In this document: one piece after another, positions 26,246 through 35,508 of the stretch
Numbering within the stretch: the first letter of the stretch is position 1
Layout: each line of letters opens with the position of its first letter
Assembly: GCA_025451235.1 (NCBI GenBank)
Contig: JANWKT010000025.1
Span: 1 to 56,200 of the forward strand
Direction of reading: 5' to 3'
DNA from: Flavobacteriales bacterium
GTDB taxonomy: Bacteria; Bacteroidota; Bacteroidia; CAIKAF01
DNA length: 56,200 nt
Notes under the pieces: model-generated
What the model was told of the DNA's origin: nothing
The model's input: only the letters and a program-made list of their open reading frames with translations
Databases searched by the model: none
Program-made: the position numbers and the translations under genes

Positions 26246-28768
26246 TCAATACGGATCTACATCCATATTAAAAAACGTCCTCCTCCCCTCTCTGGTAGTT
26301 TGTAATTCAAGGATATCGACCTGGATAAAATCTTTGACGGATTGGAGCTGGGTGTTTTTATCGACTTTGATGAGTATATTGAAAATAAAATAATTCTTGA
26401 TCCTACCTATCGTGGGGATTTCAGGACCTAATACTTTATCTCCCAGTTTTTGTTTGAGATTATATGCTAACTCTTTTGCGACAATCCGGCATTCGTTAAA
26501 ATCCCGGTTGCGGATGGAGATATCTATGAGCCTATAATAAGGTGGATATTTATATACCTGCCTTTCCGCCACCTCGTTGGCATACATAGTGGCATAATCA
26601 TTTCTTAATACTTGTTGGATGATCGCATGGTCTGGATCATAGGTTTGTATGATCACCTTTCCCTGCTTGTTACGCCTGCCTGCCCGTCCACTCACCTGTA
26701 CCATTAATTGAAATGCCCTTTCATTGGCCCTGAAATCGGGATAATGCAACATATTATCCGCATTGAGGATTCCTACCAGCGATACATTATCAAAATCCAA
26801 TCCTTTGGTTACCATTTGGGTTCCAACCATGATGTCAATGTTTCCATCTGCAAAATCTTGCAGGATCTCGAAATAGGAATGTTTTTTACGGGTAGTATCA
26901 AAATCAAGACGGCCAATCTTTGCTTCCGGGAAAATTTTTACCAACTCCTCCTCAATTTTCTCTGTTCCAAATCCTTTGGTATTGAGTTCAGGGCTTTTAC
27001 ATTTTACACAGACCGGCATCATGGGGATATGGTAACCGCAATAATGACAGCGTAAATGATCGGTGTTTTTATGATAGGTAAGTGTAATATCACAATTCTT
27101 GCAATGAGGAACATGTCCACAGGTATTGCATTGCACTACCAGCGAAAATCCCCTGCGGTTTTGAAATAAAATGATCTGCTCCCTTTTATCCAGGGCCAGC
27201 TTCATTTCATCAATGAGCTCCTGGCTAAAATGACCATTCATCTTTTTATGCTTGTAAGCTTTTTTTAGGTCCACCGGGGTGATCACCGGCATTTGCACAT
27301 CTCCGAACCTGTTCAGCATTTCTACCAGGCCATATTTTCCTTTTTGCGCATTATGGTTAGACTCTGTGGAGGGGGTAGCTGAACCCAGTACCACTTTTGC
27401 CCCATGCATGGAGGCCAGGTAAACGGCTGCATCACGGGCATGGTAGCGGGGGGCAGGATCATATTGTTTATAGGAGGGGTCATGTTCTTCGTCAACAATT
27501 ACCAAGCCGAGGTTGGTATAAGGTAAGAACAAACTTGACCTGGCCCCCATAATGATTTGGAAAGGCTGAAATTCTTTGTTCTGTTTAAACTTCAGTACGT
27601 TGTTCCATACTTCTACCCTTTCATTCTCGTTGAACTTGGAATGATATACGCCTACCATCCCAGGAAAATAATATCCAATCCGTTGGATCAATTGGGTAGT
27701 AAGTGCAATCTCGGGTAATAGGTACAATACCTGTTGACCTTTCTGGATCGCTTCTTCAATCAGTTTTACATATACTTCTGTTTTTCCACTGGAAGTAACT
27801 CCATGTACCAGCACTACCTCCTTTTTATCGAAATGGGCCGTGATCTCTCCCAAGGCTCTTTTTTGATCGGTCGATAATTTTTTCTTTTCCTGTACTTGGA
27901 TCTGCTCGGTAGCAAAACGACCTACCTCTAATCTCTTTTCAATGAAGATCCCTTTTCTTACCAATTCCTTCACTGCTGATCCTGTTATCCGGCTATCGTC
28001 GAGGAGAGATTGCTTTTTTATTTCTCGTATTTTTTCAGTATAGCGTGATGTAAGATGTACAAAAAGCATCAATGCTTCCAATTGCTTCGGGGCACGGACC
28101 AATTCGTCGAAAATAATTTTCAGGTGAGTCTCATCATCTGCCTGAGCTGATAGTTCAATATAGGTTTCAAACCGTGGTTTATATTTTTGTTTGAGTTCTT
28201 GCTCTACATAAATAAAACCTTTATCTACCAAACTTTTTAAAATGGGTTGGATGGTTTTAATGCCCAACATATGTTGTACATCCTCCATCGATAGATAGGG
28301 ACGCACTTCTAATGCCTCCACGATCATATATTCCCGATCGGTGAGTACATCATGATTCAATCCTTCAATATCCGCGAGCAGGATCTTGGATTCGGAATTC
28401 AGTTTTAAACCACTGGGTAAAGCAGCGGTCATTACTTCCCCCAATGAGCACATATAGTATTGAGCGATCCATTCCCAAAAACGAATATGGAATTCGTGAA
28501 GGATGGGTTCTTTATCCAATAAGGAAAGAATGGGCTTGGTATCGTAATTGATCGGTTTTTCGTTGTGGATCTTAGCAATGATCCCTGTATACAATTTTTC
28601 TTTTTGCAATTGTACCACCACCCTTTGTCCAATACCTATTTCCTCTTCTAATTCGGGTGGGACAAAATAAGTTAGCACTCGTGGTAATGCCAAAGGAAGG
28701 ACTACATCTACAAATCGAGGAGATGAGTTGGTTTCGAAAATAGAGGGCACAACCGTATTTATTATCAT
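26246..28768 (-). CDS. priA: Primosomal protein N' (replication restart helicase PriA)
   Basis: An 840-residue helicase that reloads the replisome at stalled forks. It has an N-terminal DNA-binding domain (RFVDVVLPLALPRVLTYFVP), Walker A VHGVTSSGKTEVYV, DEEH box VIVDEEHDPSYKQYDPAPRYHARDAA, and LGSATPSTES. The zinc-binding insert has eight cysteines (CNTCGHVPHCKNC, CHYCGYHIP, CVKCKS), followed by GTQMVTKGLDF and QVSGRAGR. Length is somewhat above E. coli PriA (732). It starts 11 bases after pfkA, so the two are probably co-transcribed. Confidence 0.97.
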   Translation of the reverse strand: MIINTVVPSIFETNSSPRFVDVVLPLALPRVLTYFVPPELEEEIGIGQRVVVQLQKEKLYTGIIAKIHNEKPINYDTKPILSLLDKEPILHEFHIRFWEWIAQYYMCSLGEVMTAALPSGLKLNSESKILLADIEGLNHDVLTDREYMIVEALEVRPYLSMEDVQHMLGIKTIQPILKSLVDKGFIYVEQELKQKYKPRFETYIELSAQADDETHLKIIFDELVRAPKQLEALMLFVHLTSRYTEKIREIKKQSLLDDSRITGSAVKELVRKGIFIEKRLEVGRFATEQIQVQEKKKLSTDQKRALGEITAHFDKKEVVLVHGVTSSGKTEVYVKLIEEAIQKGQQVLYLLPEIALTTQLIQRIGYYFPGMVGVYHSKFNENERVEVWNNVLKFKQNKEFQPFQIIMGARSSLFLPYTNLGLVIVDEEHDPSYKQYDPAPRYHARDAAVYLASMHGAKVVLGSATPSTESNHNAQKGKYGLVEMLNRFGDVQMPVITPVDLKKAYKHKKMNGHFSQELIDEMKLALDKREQIILFQNRRGFSLVVQCNTCGHVPHCKNCDITLTYHKNTDHLRCHYCGYHIPMMPVCVKCKSPELNTKGFGTEKIEEELVKIFPEAKIGRLDFDTTRKKHSYFEILQDFADGNIDIMVGTQMVTKGLDFDNVSLVGILNADNMLHYPDFRANERAFQLMVQVSGRAGRRNKQGKVIIQTYDPDHAIIQQVLRNDYATMYANEVAERQVYKYPPYYRLIDISIRNRDFNECRIVAKELAYNLKQKLGDKVLGPEIPTIGRIKNYFIFNILIKVDKNTQLQSVKDFIQVDILELQTTREGRRTFFNMDVDPY

Positions 28769-28779
28769 TGATGACCCTG

Positions 28780-29760
28780 TTACATAGAAAGTATTTCGGC
28801 CATTTTTACCAATTGCATATTCATTTTACCCTCATCCTTGATGGCCTGGTAAAATGGAGTGAGTACGATCTGGTTGTTCACCTGCCCCACCATCACTCCC
28901 TGTCTTCCACGCATGAGGGCCTCTACAGCTTCATATCCAAGCCGGGTGGCCAATACACGATCGGCACAGGTAGGCTTACCCCCTCTTTGTATATGGCCCA
29001 GGATAGTTACCCTTGTATCGTAATTATATTTTGCTTTTACTTTTTCAGCTAACCTAATTGCGCCGCCTGATTCATCTCCTTCAGCCACAATAAAAATGCA
29101 AGATGATTTTTTCCGTAACCATCCTCTCTCCAGGTTTTGCATGAGCCGATCGAAATAGGTAGGTGTTTCAGGGATCAGGATGGCTTCTGCACCTGTTGCA
29201 ATTCCACTGTTCAATGCAATCAAGCCTGAATCTCTGCCCATCACTTCCACAAAAAATAAACGGTCATGTGCATCGGCGGTATCTCTTATTTTATCTACGG
29301 CATCAATCACTGTGTTGGTGGCGGTATCAAAACCAATGGTATAATCTGTGCCACTTAAGTCATTGTCAATGGTGCCAGGTGTGCCCACAAATCTTATATC
29401 CGGATATTCACTCATAAAAACGGAAGCACCGGTAAAAGTTCCATCACCTCCAATGGCCACTACACCATCAATGAGCTTGTTTTTTAGATTCTGGTGAGCT
29501 TTCTTCCGGCCTTCAGCAGTCATGAACTCTTTGCTTCGGGCAGTTTTTAAAATGGTACCTCCACGTTGAATGATATTGCTTACACTGGAGGCTGATAATT
29601 CCACCATTTCACCTTTGATCATTCCTTCGTATCCATGCAAAATACCATAAACCTTACATCCATTCGCTATGCCCGTCCTCACAACGGCCCTGATGCATGC
29701 ATTCATTCCCGGGGCATCTCCTCCACTGGTAAATACGGCTAAATTATTGATCGATTTCAT
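28780..29760 (-). CDS. pfkA: ATP-dependent 6-phosphofructokinase
   Basis: Glycolytic phosphorylation of fructose 6-phosphate. The 326-residue protein has FTSGGDAPGMNACIRA, AIGGDGTFTGA and GTPGTIDNDLSGTDYTIGFDTA with the catalytic Asp. The Gly residues in GGDGT and PGTIDND are those of ATP-using rather than pyrophosphate-using enzymes (family knowledge). EVMGRDSGLIAL and GHIQRGGKPTCADR are also conserved. It heads a pfkA-priA pair. The upstream 219-base gap contains two inverted repeats. Confidence 0.97.
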   Translation of the reverse strand: MKSINNLAVFTSGGDAPGMNACIRAVVRTGIANGCKVYGILHGYEGMIKGEMVELSASSVSNIIQRGGTILKTARSKEFMTAEGRKKAHQNLKNKLIDGVVAIGGDGTFTGASVFMSEYPDIRFVGTPGTIDNDLSGTDYTIGFDTATNTVIDAVDKIRDTADAHDRLFFVEVMGRDSGLIALNSGIATGAEAILIPETPTYFDRLMQNLERGWLRKKSSCIFIVAEGDESGGAIRLAEKVKAKYNYDTRVTILGHIQRGGKPTCADRVLATRLGYEAVEALMRGRQGVMVGQVNNQIVLTPFYQAIKDEGKMNMQLVKMAEILSM

Positions 29761-29776
29761 TGACGCTAAAGTAGAA

Positions 29777-29840
29777 AATAGTTAATGGTTATTGGTTATT
29801 GGCTAACATAAAAACTATTAACAAATCACCATTAACTATT
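29777..29840. repeat. Inverted repeat upstream of pfkA
   Basis: AATAGTTAATGGT (29777-29789) and its exact reverse complement ACCATTAACTATT (29828-29840) flank a 38-base AT-rich loop with short TTATTGG repeats. It could affect pfkA transcription or be a dispersed repeat. Confidence 0.5.
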
Positions 29841-29845
29841 AACAT

Positions 29846-29916
29846 GGCCAGCACTACTGAGTCCCGATACCTGCCTGCCGGCAAGGCAGGGCTATCGGGA
29901 CTCAGTAGTGCTGGCC
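29846..29916. repeat. Perfect 24-bp inverted repeat with a GC-rich inner hairpin
   Basis: The arms 29846-29869 (GGCCAGCACTACTGAGTC then CCGATA) and 29893-29916 are exact reverse complements. The 23-base loop forms its own CCTGCC/GGCAGG hairpin, like the stem of the dnaK terminator. TTTT follows on the + strand only, whereas the neighbouring genes are on the reverse strand. It could end the TPR operon as a simple barrier hairpin, or be a dispersed element. Confidence 0.65.
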
Positions 29917-29979
29917 TTTTCTGCCTCTATGGTCATCGGCTACTTGCCCTTACCCAGGGCTAAGAAATGAGTCATCCAC

Positions 29980-31602
29980 TCAGGCTCGTTTCTTTTTATT
30001 TACCCGTTTTTTCAATTGAGCTTCCATCCAAGAGTGAATGGGAAAGATCGACAATGCCAATAATGAATTCACGAATAATTTATAAACCGGTATCCCCCTG
30101 GTTATTCCATCTATCCAAAAATCTGTGAGTACCAATAAAAATTCAAACAGGAACAAAACAGCCACAAATATTAACCCACGTAGAAATGCAGGTGGTAATT
30201 TGATGAATCCCATAAACATGATCATTCCAAATGCCAGTAAAATAGACAAGAAGATCATACTGTACTGGATAAAATTCCTTCGTTCAATCCTTGCCTCTTC
30301 CAATCTTCTTCTTTCTTTCTCTGCCACCTCAATCATGAATTTATCCTTTTCAAATTCGAATTGAAGTTTTTGCTGGGTAACAGCTTTTCTGTTCTCATCA
30401 TTCTCCATACTGTCCTTCATGAGGGTAAAGCGCTTGTACAAATCAAAGGCTTTGGCCTTCTCTCCTTTCATCTCATACACCTTATACAGCAATCCTGCGG
30501 AGTTCCTTATATTTTCGGGAAACCCCAGTTCTTCTGACAATTGATAGGACCTGGAGAGATACTGAGTAGCGGACTGTGGATCCCCTCTTTCCATAAAATA
30601 TTCTCCTAACTTATGAGTAGCAATAGCAATTCCTCTTTTATCATTTACCTCCTCTAACCATGTTAAACCGTTTTTGTAATGGATCAACGACTCTGTCCAT
30701 TTTCCCTGGAGAAAATAAATATGACCAATATCTACCGAAACATAACCCAACCCTCGTATATCATCAATTTCGGCCATGATGGTCTTACTTTTATAATAAT
30801 ATTGCAATGCTTGCTCATAGCTTTGTTTTTTTTCAAGCACACCTCCAATAGCCTGTAAAGAATGGGAAATCCCGAACTGATCATTCAATCCCTGATCTAT
30901 TTTTAAAGCTTTTAAATAATTGGCAAGGGCTTCTTTATAATGATCCTGGTCAAAGAATACATTGGCTATATTATACAGGGATAAAGAAACTATTCTCAGG
31001 TCATTGTTTTGTTCAGCAAGAAATAATGCACGGTAAAAAAATTCCAGGGCTTCCTTTATTTTCCCTTGGCCAAAATAAATCAGCCCTATATTGTTCAACG
31101 ATACGGCCACTTTATCCTTCATCCCCAACTTCCTTTTTATTTCCAGACTTTTCCAATGGTATTGCATGGCCAGTTCGTTTTTTCCCAAGTCCTTATAAAT
31201 AGTGGCTATATTATTATAACAGGCCGAAATATCCCCTTCGTTCCCTATTTCCTCAAATATCTTCACCGCTTTAAAATAATATTCCAATCCTGACTCAACA
31301 TTTCCTATTTGTTCTTCTATATAACCAATCCAGGCATAACCATTGGCAATGCCTGATGCATAGTTGATCCTTTTGGAAAGTTCCACCATTTCATGACTAT
31401 AGACCAATGCTTGTTTGGGATCATCCAGGCAAGTTTCTTCAATCAGGCCGTTCATCATTTCTACTTTGGCGGTATCTTCTTTGGCATTTTTCAGAAGAAA
31501 TAAAATGGAATCACCGGGTGTAAAATTTTGAGCAAATGCAAAATTAGAAATAGTGAGTAGCAGAATGATCCAACATTTTTTGTAGCGTCGATATCGAGTC
31601 AT
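29980..31602 (-). CDS. TPR-repeat membrane protein, paralogue 2
   Basis: A 540-residue protein with a signal peptide (residues 8-25, cleavage near FAFAQ) and about seven tetratricopeptide repeats from 60 to 380, for example GNEGDISACYNNIATIYKDLGKNELAMQYHWKSL. A coiled coil (380-430) is followed by three membrane segments (445-465, 472-492, 505-522). The last module (RGLIFVAVLFLFEFLLVL, then GITRGIPVYKL, LALSIFPIH) is strongly conserved in the neighbouring paralogue. TPR-coiled-coil-TM proteins of Bacteroidota often end in a kinase or LuxR domain; this one ends after the membrane part. It overlaps the upstream paralogue by four bases. Confidence 0.85.
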   Translation of the reverse strand: MTRYRRYKKCWIILLLTISNFAFAQNFTPGDSILFLLKNAKEDTAKVEMMNGLIEETCLDDPKQALVYSHEMVELSKRINYASGIANGYAWIGYIEEQIGNVESGLEYYFKAVKIFEEIGNEGDISACYNNIATIYKDLGKNELAMQYHWKSLEIKRKLGMKDKVAVSLNNIGLIYFGQGKIKEALEFFYRALFLAEQNNDLRIVSLSLYNIANVFFDQDHYKEALANYLKALKIDQGLNDQFGISHSLQAIGGVLEKKQSYEQALQYYYKSKTIMAEIDDIRGLGYVSVDIGHIYFLQGKWTESLIHYKNGLTWLEEVNDKRGIAIATHKLGEYFMERGDPQSATQYLSRSYQLSEELGFPENIRNSAGLLYKVYEMKGEKAKAFDLYKRFTLMKDSMENDENRKAVTQQKLQFEFEKDKFMIEVAEKERRRLEEARIERRNFIQYSMIFLSILLAFGMIMFMGFIKLPPAFLRGLIFVAVLFLFEFLLVLTDFWIDGITRGIPVYKLFVNSLLALSIFPIHSWMEAQLKKRVNKKKRA

Positions 31603-33203
31603 AGTCCCTTCGGTTTATTCAGTTTTTTTCTCAATCTTCTTTCAAAATATGCATGAATAGGAAAAATGGACAATGCCAGGGCACTATTGACCAATAATTT
31701 ATATATAGGTATCCCACGGGTAACCCCATCTACAAAAGGGTCCGTAAGTACGAGTATGAATTCAAATAAAAACAACAGGGATACAAAAATAAGACCCCTG
31801 GTGAAACCAGGAGATACCTTGATGAACCCAGATAAAAAGATCATTGCGAACACCAGAAATATCGCCAATAGGATCAAACTATATTGAATAACATTTCTTC
31901 TTTCAATCCTGGCTTCCTCTTTTTCCTTTGCATCTTTTAATCCTTGCTCAATATCCATTTGTTTTTTATATTCCTCAAATTGTTCCTTCTGGATATTCAA
32001 TGCCTTCCTTCCTTCATCGTGTTCAATGCTATCTTTCATTTCCACAAATACCTCATGCACTTCTAAAGACTTTTCGAAACTTCCTGTTAATTTATAGAGT
32101 TGATACAGAATTTCTGCCGATTTTTTAATTCCCCCCGGATAGGCAAGCTCGCTGTAAATCCTATACGAAGTTTCGGTATGATTCAAGGCTTTTTTTGTAT
32201 CTCCCTGAGTGAAATAATACTCCCCAAGTTTCTGGTTGATATAGGCTATTGATTCCTTATTGGAAGTTTTTTCAATGAGATCAAGTGCTTTGTTATATAC
32301 CTGGAGGCAAAGGTCCCATTTTTTTTGCTTGTAATAAATATATCCCATATGGCCCAATGCGGTACCCAACTCCGCCGGGGTCTCCAACTTCTCATAAATA
32401 CTGGTGGCTTTTTTATAATACTGCAGTGCTTTAATATCCTCCCCCTGGTGTTCGTAAACATCTCCGATCCTCATCAGTATATTTCCCATTACGTATAAAT
32501 CGTTGCTCTTCGATATTACCTGATACGACCAGGTATAAAATGCCAATGCATCCTCAAAATGGTCCTCTGTTGAAAAAACGGCAGCGATATGTCTCAGGCA
32601 ATTGGCTACACCTTCCTTATGCCCGATGTTTTTGTAAATCTCCAATCCTTTTATATAACATTGCAAGGCCCGCTTTACTTTATGCTGTTTAAAATAGATG
32701 ATACCAATGTTAACGATCGTATTCGCTATTCTTCCTGAGTCCTTCAGTTCGACTTTGATCGCAAGACTCTTGAAGTGATAGTTCAACGCCAATTCATCCT
32801 CCCCCAGGTCGGCATACAATTCAGCAATATTGTTATAAATAATGGCTTCATCTGTAATTGAATCCAGTTCCTGAAATATGGGGACGGCTTTAAAATAATA
32901 ATCCAGCGCTTTGTGCAGGTCACCCAGCATGGTTTCAAAATATGCCTCGTATGAATATCCAAATCCAATACCCGCTTTAAAGTTGATCTTTTTAGAGAAT
33001 TCGGTCATTTGTTTGCTGTACTCCAATGCCTTGCTCGGACTTTCAAGATAGGTTTCCAAAATTAAATTGGTGAGGATCGTGACCCTGCCTGTATCTTCGG
33101 GAGAATGTTCCAAAACATTCAGCAACGAATCCTCCTTGCTGGTTTGACCATTAGCAAAGCTTAGGGGAATGAGTAAACAAATAAGCAGCTTCTTCACTTG
33201 CAT
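31599..33203 (-). CDS. TPR-repeat membrane protein, paralogue 1
   Basis: A 534-residue tandem paralogue of the following gene with the same plan: signal peptide (MQVKKLLICLLIPLSFANGQ), about seven TPR units (ALDYYFKAVPIFQELDSITDEAIIYNNIAELYADLGEDELALNYHF and similar), a coiled coil rich in Glu/Lys, and three C-terminal membrane segments with the shared GITRGIPIYKLLVNSALALSIFPIH-type motif (here GVTRGIP). No catalytic domain is visible. It begins five bases after the alpha/beta hydrolase gene, giving a three-gene operon. Confidence 0.85.
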   Translation of the reverse strand: MQVKKLLICLLIPLSFANGQTSKEDSLLNVLEHSPEDTGRVTILTNLILETYLESPSKALEYSKQMTEFSKKINFKAGIGFGYSYEAYFETMLGDLHKALDYYFKAVPIFQELDSITDEAIIYNNIAELYADLGEDELALNYHFKSLAIKVELKDSGRIANTIVNIGIIYFKQHKVKRALQCYIKGLEIYKNIGHKEGVANCLRHIAAVFSTEDHFEDALAFYTWSYQVISKSNDLYVMGNILMRIGDVYEHQGEDIKALQYYKKATSIYEKLETPAELGTALGHMGYIYYKQKKWDLCLQVYNKALDLIEKTSNKESIAYINQKLGEYYFTQGDTKKALNHTETSYRIYSELAYPGGIKKSAEILYQLYKLTGSFEKSLEVHEVFVEMKDSIEHDEGRKALNIQKEQFEEYKKQMDIEQGLKDAKEKEEARIERRNVIQYSLILLAIFLVFAMIFLSGFIKVSPGFTRGLIFVSLLFLFEFILVLTDPFVDGVTRGIPIYKLLVNSALALSIFPIHAYFERRLRKKLNKPKGL

Positions 33204-33208
33204 TTAAG

Positions 33209-33928
33209 TCAATTCTTTAATTCAAAAGCCAATCTTTCAATACTTACTTTTTCAATCGGATGAGGTGTAGAGGGTAAAACAGATAAGGATGCTCCCTTTA
33301 TTTTCTGATAGGCAAAAACTGTTTCATCCAAAGTAACCATTTTATCCTTATCCCCTAACATTAACTTGCAAGGGCTGCTTATTTTAGAAAAGGTCTCTTC
33401 ACTCAGATATTGCTGCTCCCCAAGATCCATCATGAGTTCAGCAGTTCGCTTCAATAACAACTTCCAATCCTGCGGTTGGTGACGCTGTTCCAGCTCTAAT
33501 GCAAACTCAGATAATTTGGTGGAGATAATGTCCGGATCAAGCATTTTTATTTCCCTTGCAGCGATTTCAGGGTCCCAACGCAATTTGGTTCCTAACGTAA
33601 CGATCTTGTCAATTTTGCAAATATTTTTGCTCGCCAGCAATAAAGCTGCATATCCTCCCATACTATAACCAAACAAAGTAAGAGATGAATTCTGTGGAAT
33701 ATTTTGCCGGATGTAATCTTCCAGTTGTTTCACCAGATCTCCTATCAGCATTTTATCCGGAATGGGATCTCCTCCATGACCATGGAAATTGAAACAATGT
33801 ACTTGAGAAGATCCTGTTACTCCCTCTTCCCAACCGTTGAATTGGTTTTTGCTCCCCAGAGCACCATGTAATAAAATGATATGTTGGTCCATTTTCAAGC
33901 CTTCTGCCATAAAAGTAATCATATTCAT
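33209..33928 (-). CDS. Alpha/beta-fold hydrolase
   Basis: About 239 residues without a signal peptide. The fold is shown by IILLHGALGSKNQF (oxyanion HG), LFGYSMGGYAALLL with the GxSxG nucleophile, an acid-loop candidate LGDKDKMV and the late His in STPHPIEK. The Met in MDQHIILLHG (33892) may be the true start; the upstream ATG at 33928 adds 12 residues. It is probably a small esterase or thioesterase; substrate unknown. It is the first gene of an operon with two TPR membrane proteins. Confidence 0.85.
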   Translation of the reverse strand: MNMITFMAEGLKMDQHIILLHGALGSKNQFNGWEEGVTGSSQVHCFNFHGHGGDPIPDKMLIGDLVKQLEDYIRQNIPQNSSLTLFGYSMGGYAALLLASKNICKIDKIVTLGTKLRWDPEIAAREIKMLDPDIISTKLSEFALELEQRHQPQDWKLLLKRTAELMMDLGEQQYLSEETFSKISSPCKLMLGDKDKMVTLDETVFAYQKIKGASLSVLPSTPHPIEKVSIERLAFELKN

Positions 33929-33984
33929 TAAAATTTATTTACTTGATAATCAATACTTTAAAAACCATATTGAAACATAATTAA

Positions 33985-34017
33985 GTTTATAATGTAAACT
34001 AGTTTATATTTGTAAAC
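33985..34017. promoter_or_regulatory. Paired GTTTA/TAAAC operators over a -7 element
   Basis: GTTTATAATGTAAAC (33985-33999) and GTTTATATTTGTAAAC (34002-34017) are two GTTTA-n5/6-TAAAC palindromes 17 bases apart, with a perfect TAAACTAGTTTA palindrome (33995-34006) between their centres. TATATTTG (34005-34012), a TAnnTTTG -7 box, lies inside the second site, so binding would block the promoter of the 34036 operon. The winged-helix regulator in that operon is the natural candidate to bind. Confidence 0.55.
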
Positions 34018-34035
34018 CCAATCAAACATTGTATC

Positions 34036-34566
34036 ATGAAAACAAAAAACACATTCTTTCTGGCGATCTTCCTGGGCTTTTTTGTAATAACGAATCAGGC
34101 TCAAACCGAATCAAAACAGCCCAACCCTAACAAATTCAACCATTTTTCAATGGGATTTCAGCTTTGTGAATACCAAAAGGATTTTGGTATTGGCATCCAT
34201 TTTACCTCCCCATATATTATCAAGCGGATGGCATTTCGCTTAAGGGCCAATCTTCAATTTGTGGAGCCAACCTGGGCCCCTTATGGACAGGTTACCCTGA
34301 GTTTTGTGAACCGATATCCGGTGATCAAGGATAAATTATATGTATATAGTGAAGGTGGTGGTGGAATCATTATTGCCAACCGGGGTGTATCACCTGATGC
34401 CGTGTATGGAAGTGGATTTGGTCTATTTGGGGTAGAGTTTCATCCCATCTCCCCTCTGGGATTTTATTTTGAAATGGGTGGAATAGGCACAGCTGCAAGA
34501 ACAGCTACCGGATACTCCTATTCAAACGGATTCATTTTACATTCCGGAATGAGGTTTTATTTCTAA
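34036..34566 (+). CDS. Small exported beta-rich protein
   Basis: A 176-residue protein with a signal peptide (MKTKNTFFLAIFLGFFVITNQAQ). The mature part alternates hydrophobic strands with polar turns (FGIGIHFTSPYIIKRMAFRLRANLQF, FGLFGVEFHPISPLGFYFEMGG) and ends in aromatic residues (SGMRFYF), the terminal-Phe pattern of small outer-membrane barrels. I recognise no named family. It is the first gene behind the paired GTTTA/TAAAC operators. Confidence 0.78.
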   Translation: MKTKNTFFLAIFLGFFVITNQAQTESKQPNPNKFNHFSMGFQLCEYQKDFGIGIHFTSPYIIKRMAFRLRANLQFVEPTWAPYGQVTLSFVNRYPVIKDKLYVYSEGGGGIIIANRGVSPDAVYGSGFGLFGVEFHPISPLGFYFEMGGIGTAARTATGYSYSNGFILHSGMRFYF

Positions 34567-34601
34567 AAATAACAAAATCATATATAGCTAAAAAAAAGAG
34601 A

Positions 34602-35189
34602 ATGGACAACGAAAATTTTTCACCCGAACAAAGTCTTCAACTGATCAATAAAATGATTGCTGAAGTAAAGCAGGAATTAAAAGACAATGGGTTTTTCTTT
34701 TTATTATGGGGCTGGCTGGTATTTATTGCAGCCATTACACATTATGTTCTTTTAAAAATAGAAGTGGATAAAGCTTATTATGTTTGGCCTATACTCATGC
34801 CATTGGGTGGGCTTGCTTCGATGATCTATGCTTTTAGCAGGATGAAAAAGCGTAAAAAAAGGGTAAAAACCTTTGTGGATAGAGCCATGGTTTATGTTTG
34901 GATCGCCTTTGGAGCTTCTTTGTTCATTGTACTTTCTTCCGGTTCTCAACTGGGTTTCGAAAAGATCTATCCCTTTGTTATACTTATTTACGGAATCGGA
35001 ACTTTTATAACCGGAGGGATCATTAAAATGAAATGGCTCGTATTTGGAGGAATATCTTGCTGGATCCTTTCTATCATCGCCTTTTATGTAACCTTCGATA
35101 TTCAACTCCTATTAGTAGCTGCAGCCATTGCAATCGCCTATATCGTTCCGGGACATATGCTCAACTCAAGCTATAGAAAGAATGTTTAA
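34602..35189 (+). CDS. Polytopic membrane protein of a winged-helix regulator cassette
   Basis: A 195-residue protein with a short cytosolic N-terminus (MDNENFSPEQSLQLINKMIAEVKQ) and about six membrane segments (31-50, 60-77, 93-113, 122-140, 147-165, 168-185). I do not recognise a named family. Such proteins are often found upstream of small ArsR/MarR-like regulators in Bacteroidota (recalled, not checked). It overlaps the regulator gene by eight bases. Confidence 0.8.
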   Translation: MDNENFSPEQSLQLINKMIAEVKQELKDNGFFFLLWGWLVFIAAITHYVLLKIEVDKAYYVWPILMPLGGLASMIYAFSRMKKRKKRVKTFVDRAMVYVWIAFGASLFIVLSSGSQLGFEKIYPFVILIYGIGTFITGGIIKMKWLVFGGISCWILSIIAFYVTFDIQLLLVAAAIAIAYIVPGHMLNSSYRKNV

Positions 35190-35487
35190 AGACCTCGATC
35201 CACTATTGCATTCTCAATTGAGGTTGGCTATCATGTCATTGTTGGTATCTGTAGAGGAGGCCGAGTTCACTTTTATCAAAGAAAAAACCGGTGCTACTGC
35301 AGGTAACTTAAGTGTTCAGATAGATAAGTTGAAGCAAGCAGCATATATAGAAGTAAATAAATCATTCAAAAACAATTATCCACTCACTGTTTGTAAGGTG
35401 AGTAAAAAAGGACTAGAAGCGTTTGAAGAATATGTGGAACATCTAAAATCATATTTAACACCCGAAACAACCAAAAAGAAAAAATAA
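35182..35487 (+). CDS. Winged-helix transcriptional regulator (MarR/ArsR-like, short)
   Basis: A 101-residue DNA-binding protein starting MFKDLDPLLHSQLRLAIMSLLVSVEEAEFTFIKEKTGATAGNLSVQI. A longer in-frame start at 35128 lies deep inside the upstream gene and adds nothing family-like. The recognition helix region is TGATAGNLSVQIDKLKQAAYI and the wing is KSFKNNYPLTVCKVSKKG. It is likely a repressor of its own operon through the GTTTA/TAAAC sites at 33985-34017. It overlaps the membrane-protein gene. Confidence 0.88.
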   Translation: MFKDLDPLLHSQLRLAIMSLLVSVEEAEFTFIKEKTGATAGNLSVQIDKLKQAAYIEVNKSFKNNYPLTVCKVSKKGLEAFEEYVEHLKSYLTPETTKKKK

Positions 35488-35508
35488 TCATTCATTCAAT
35501 CATCAATT

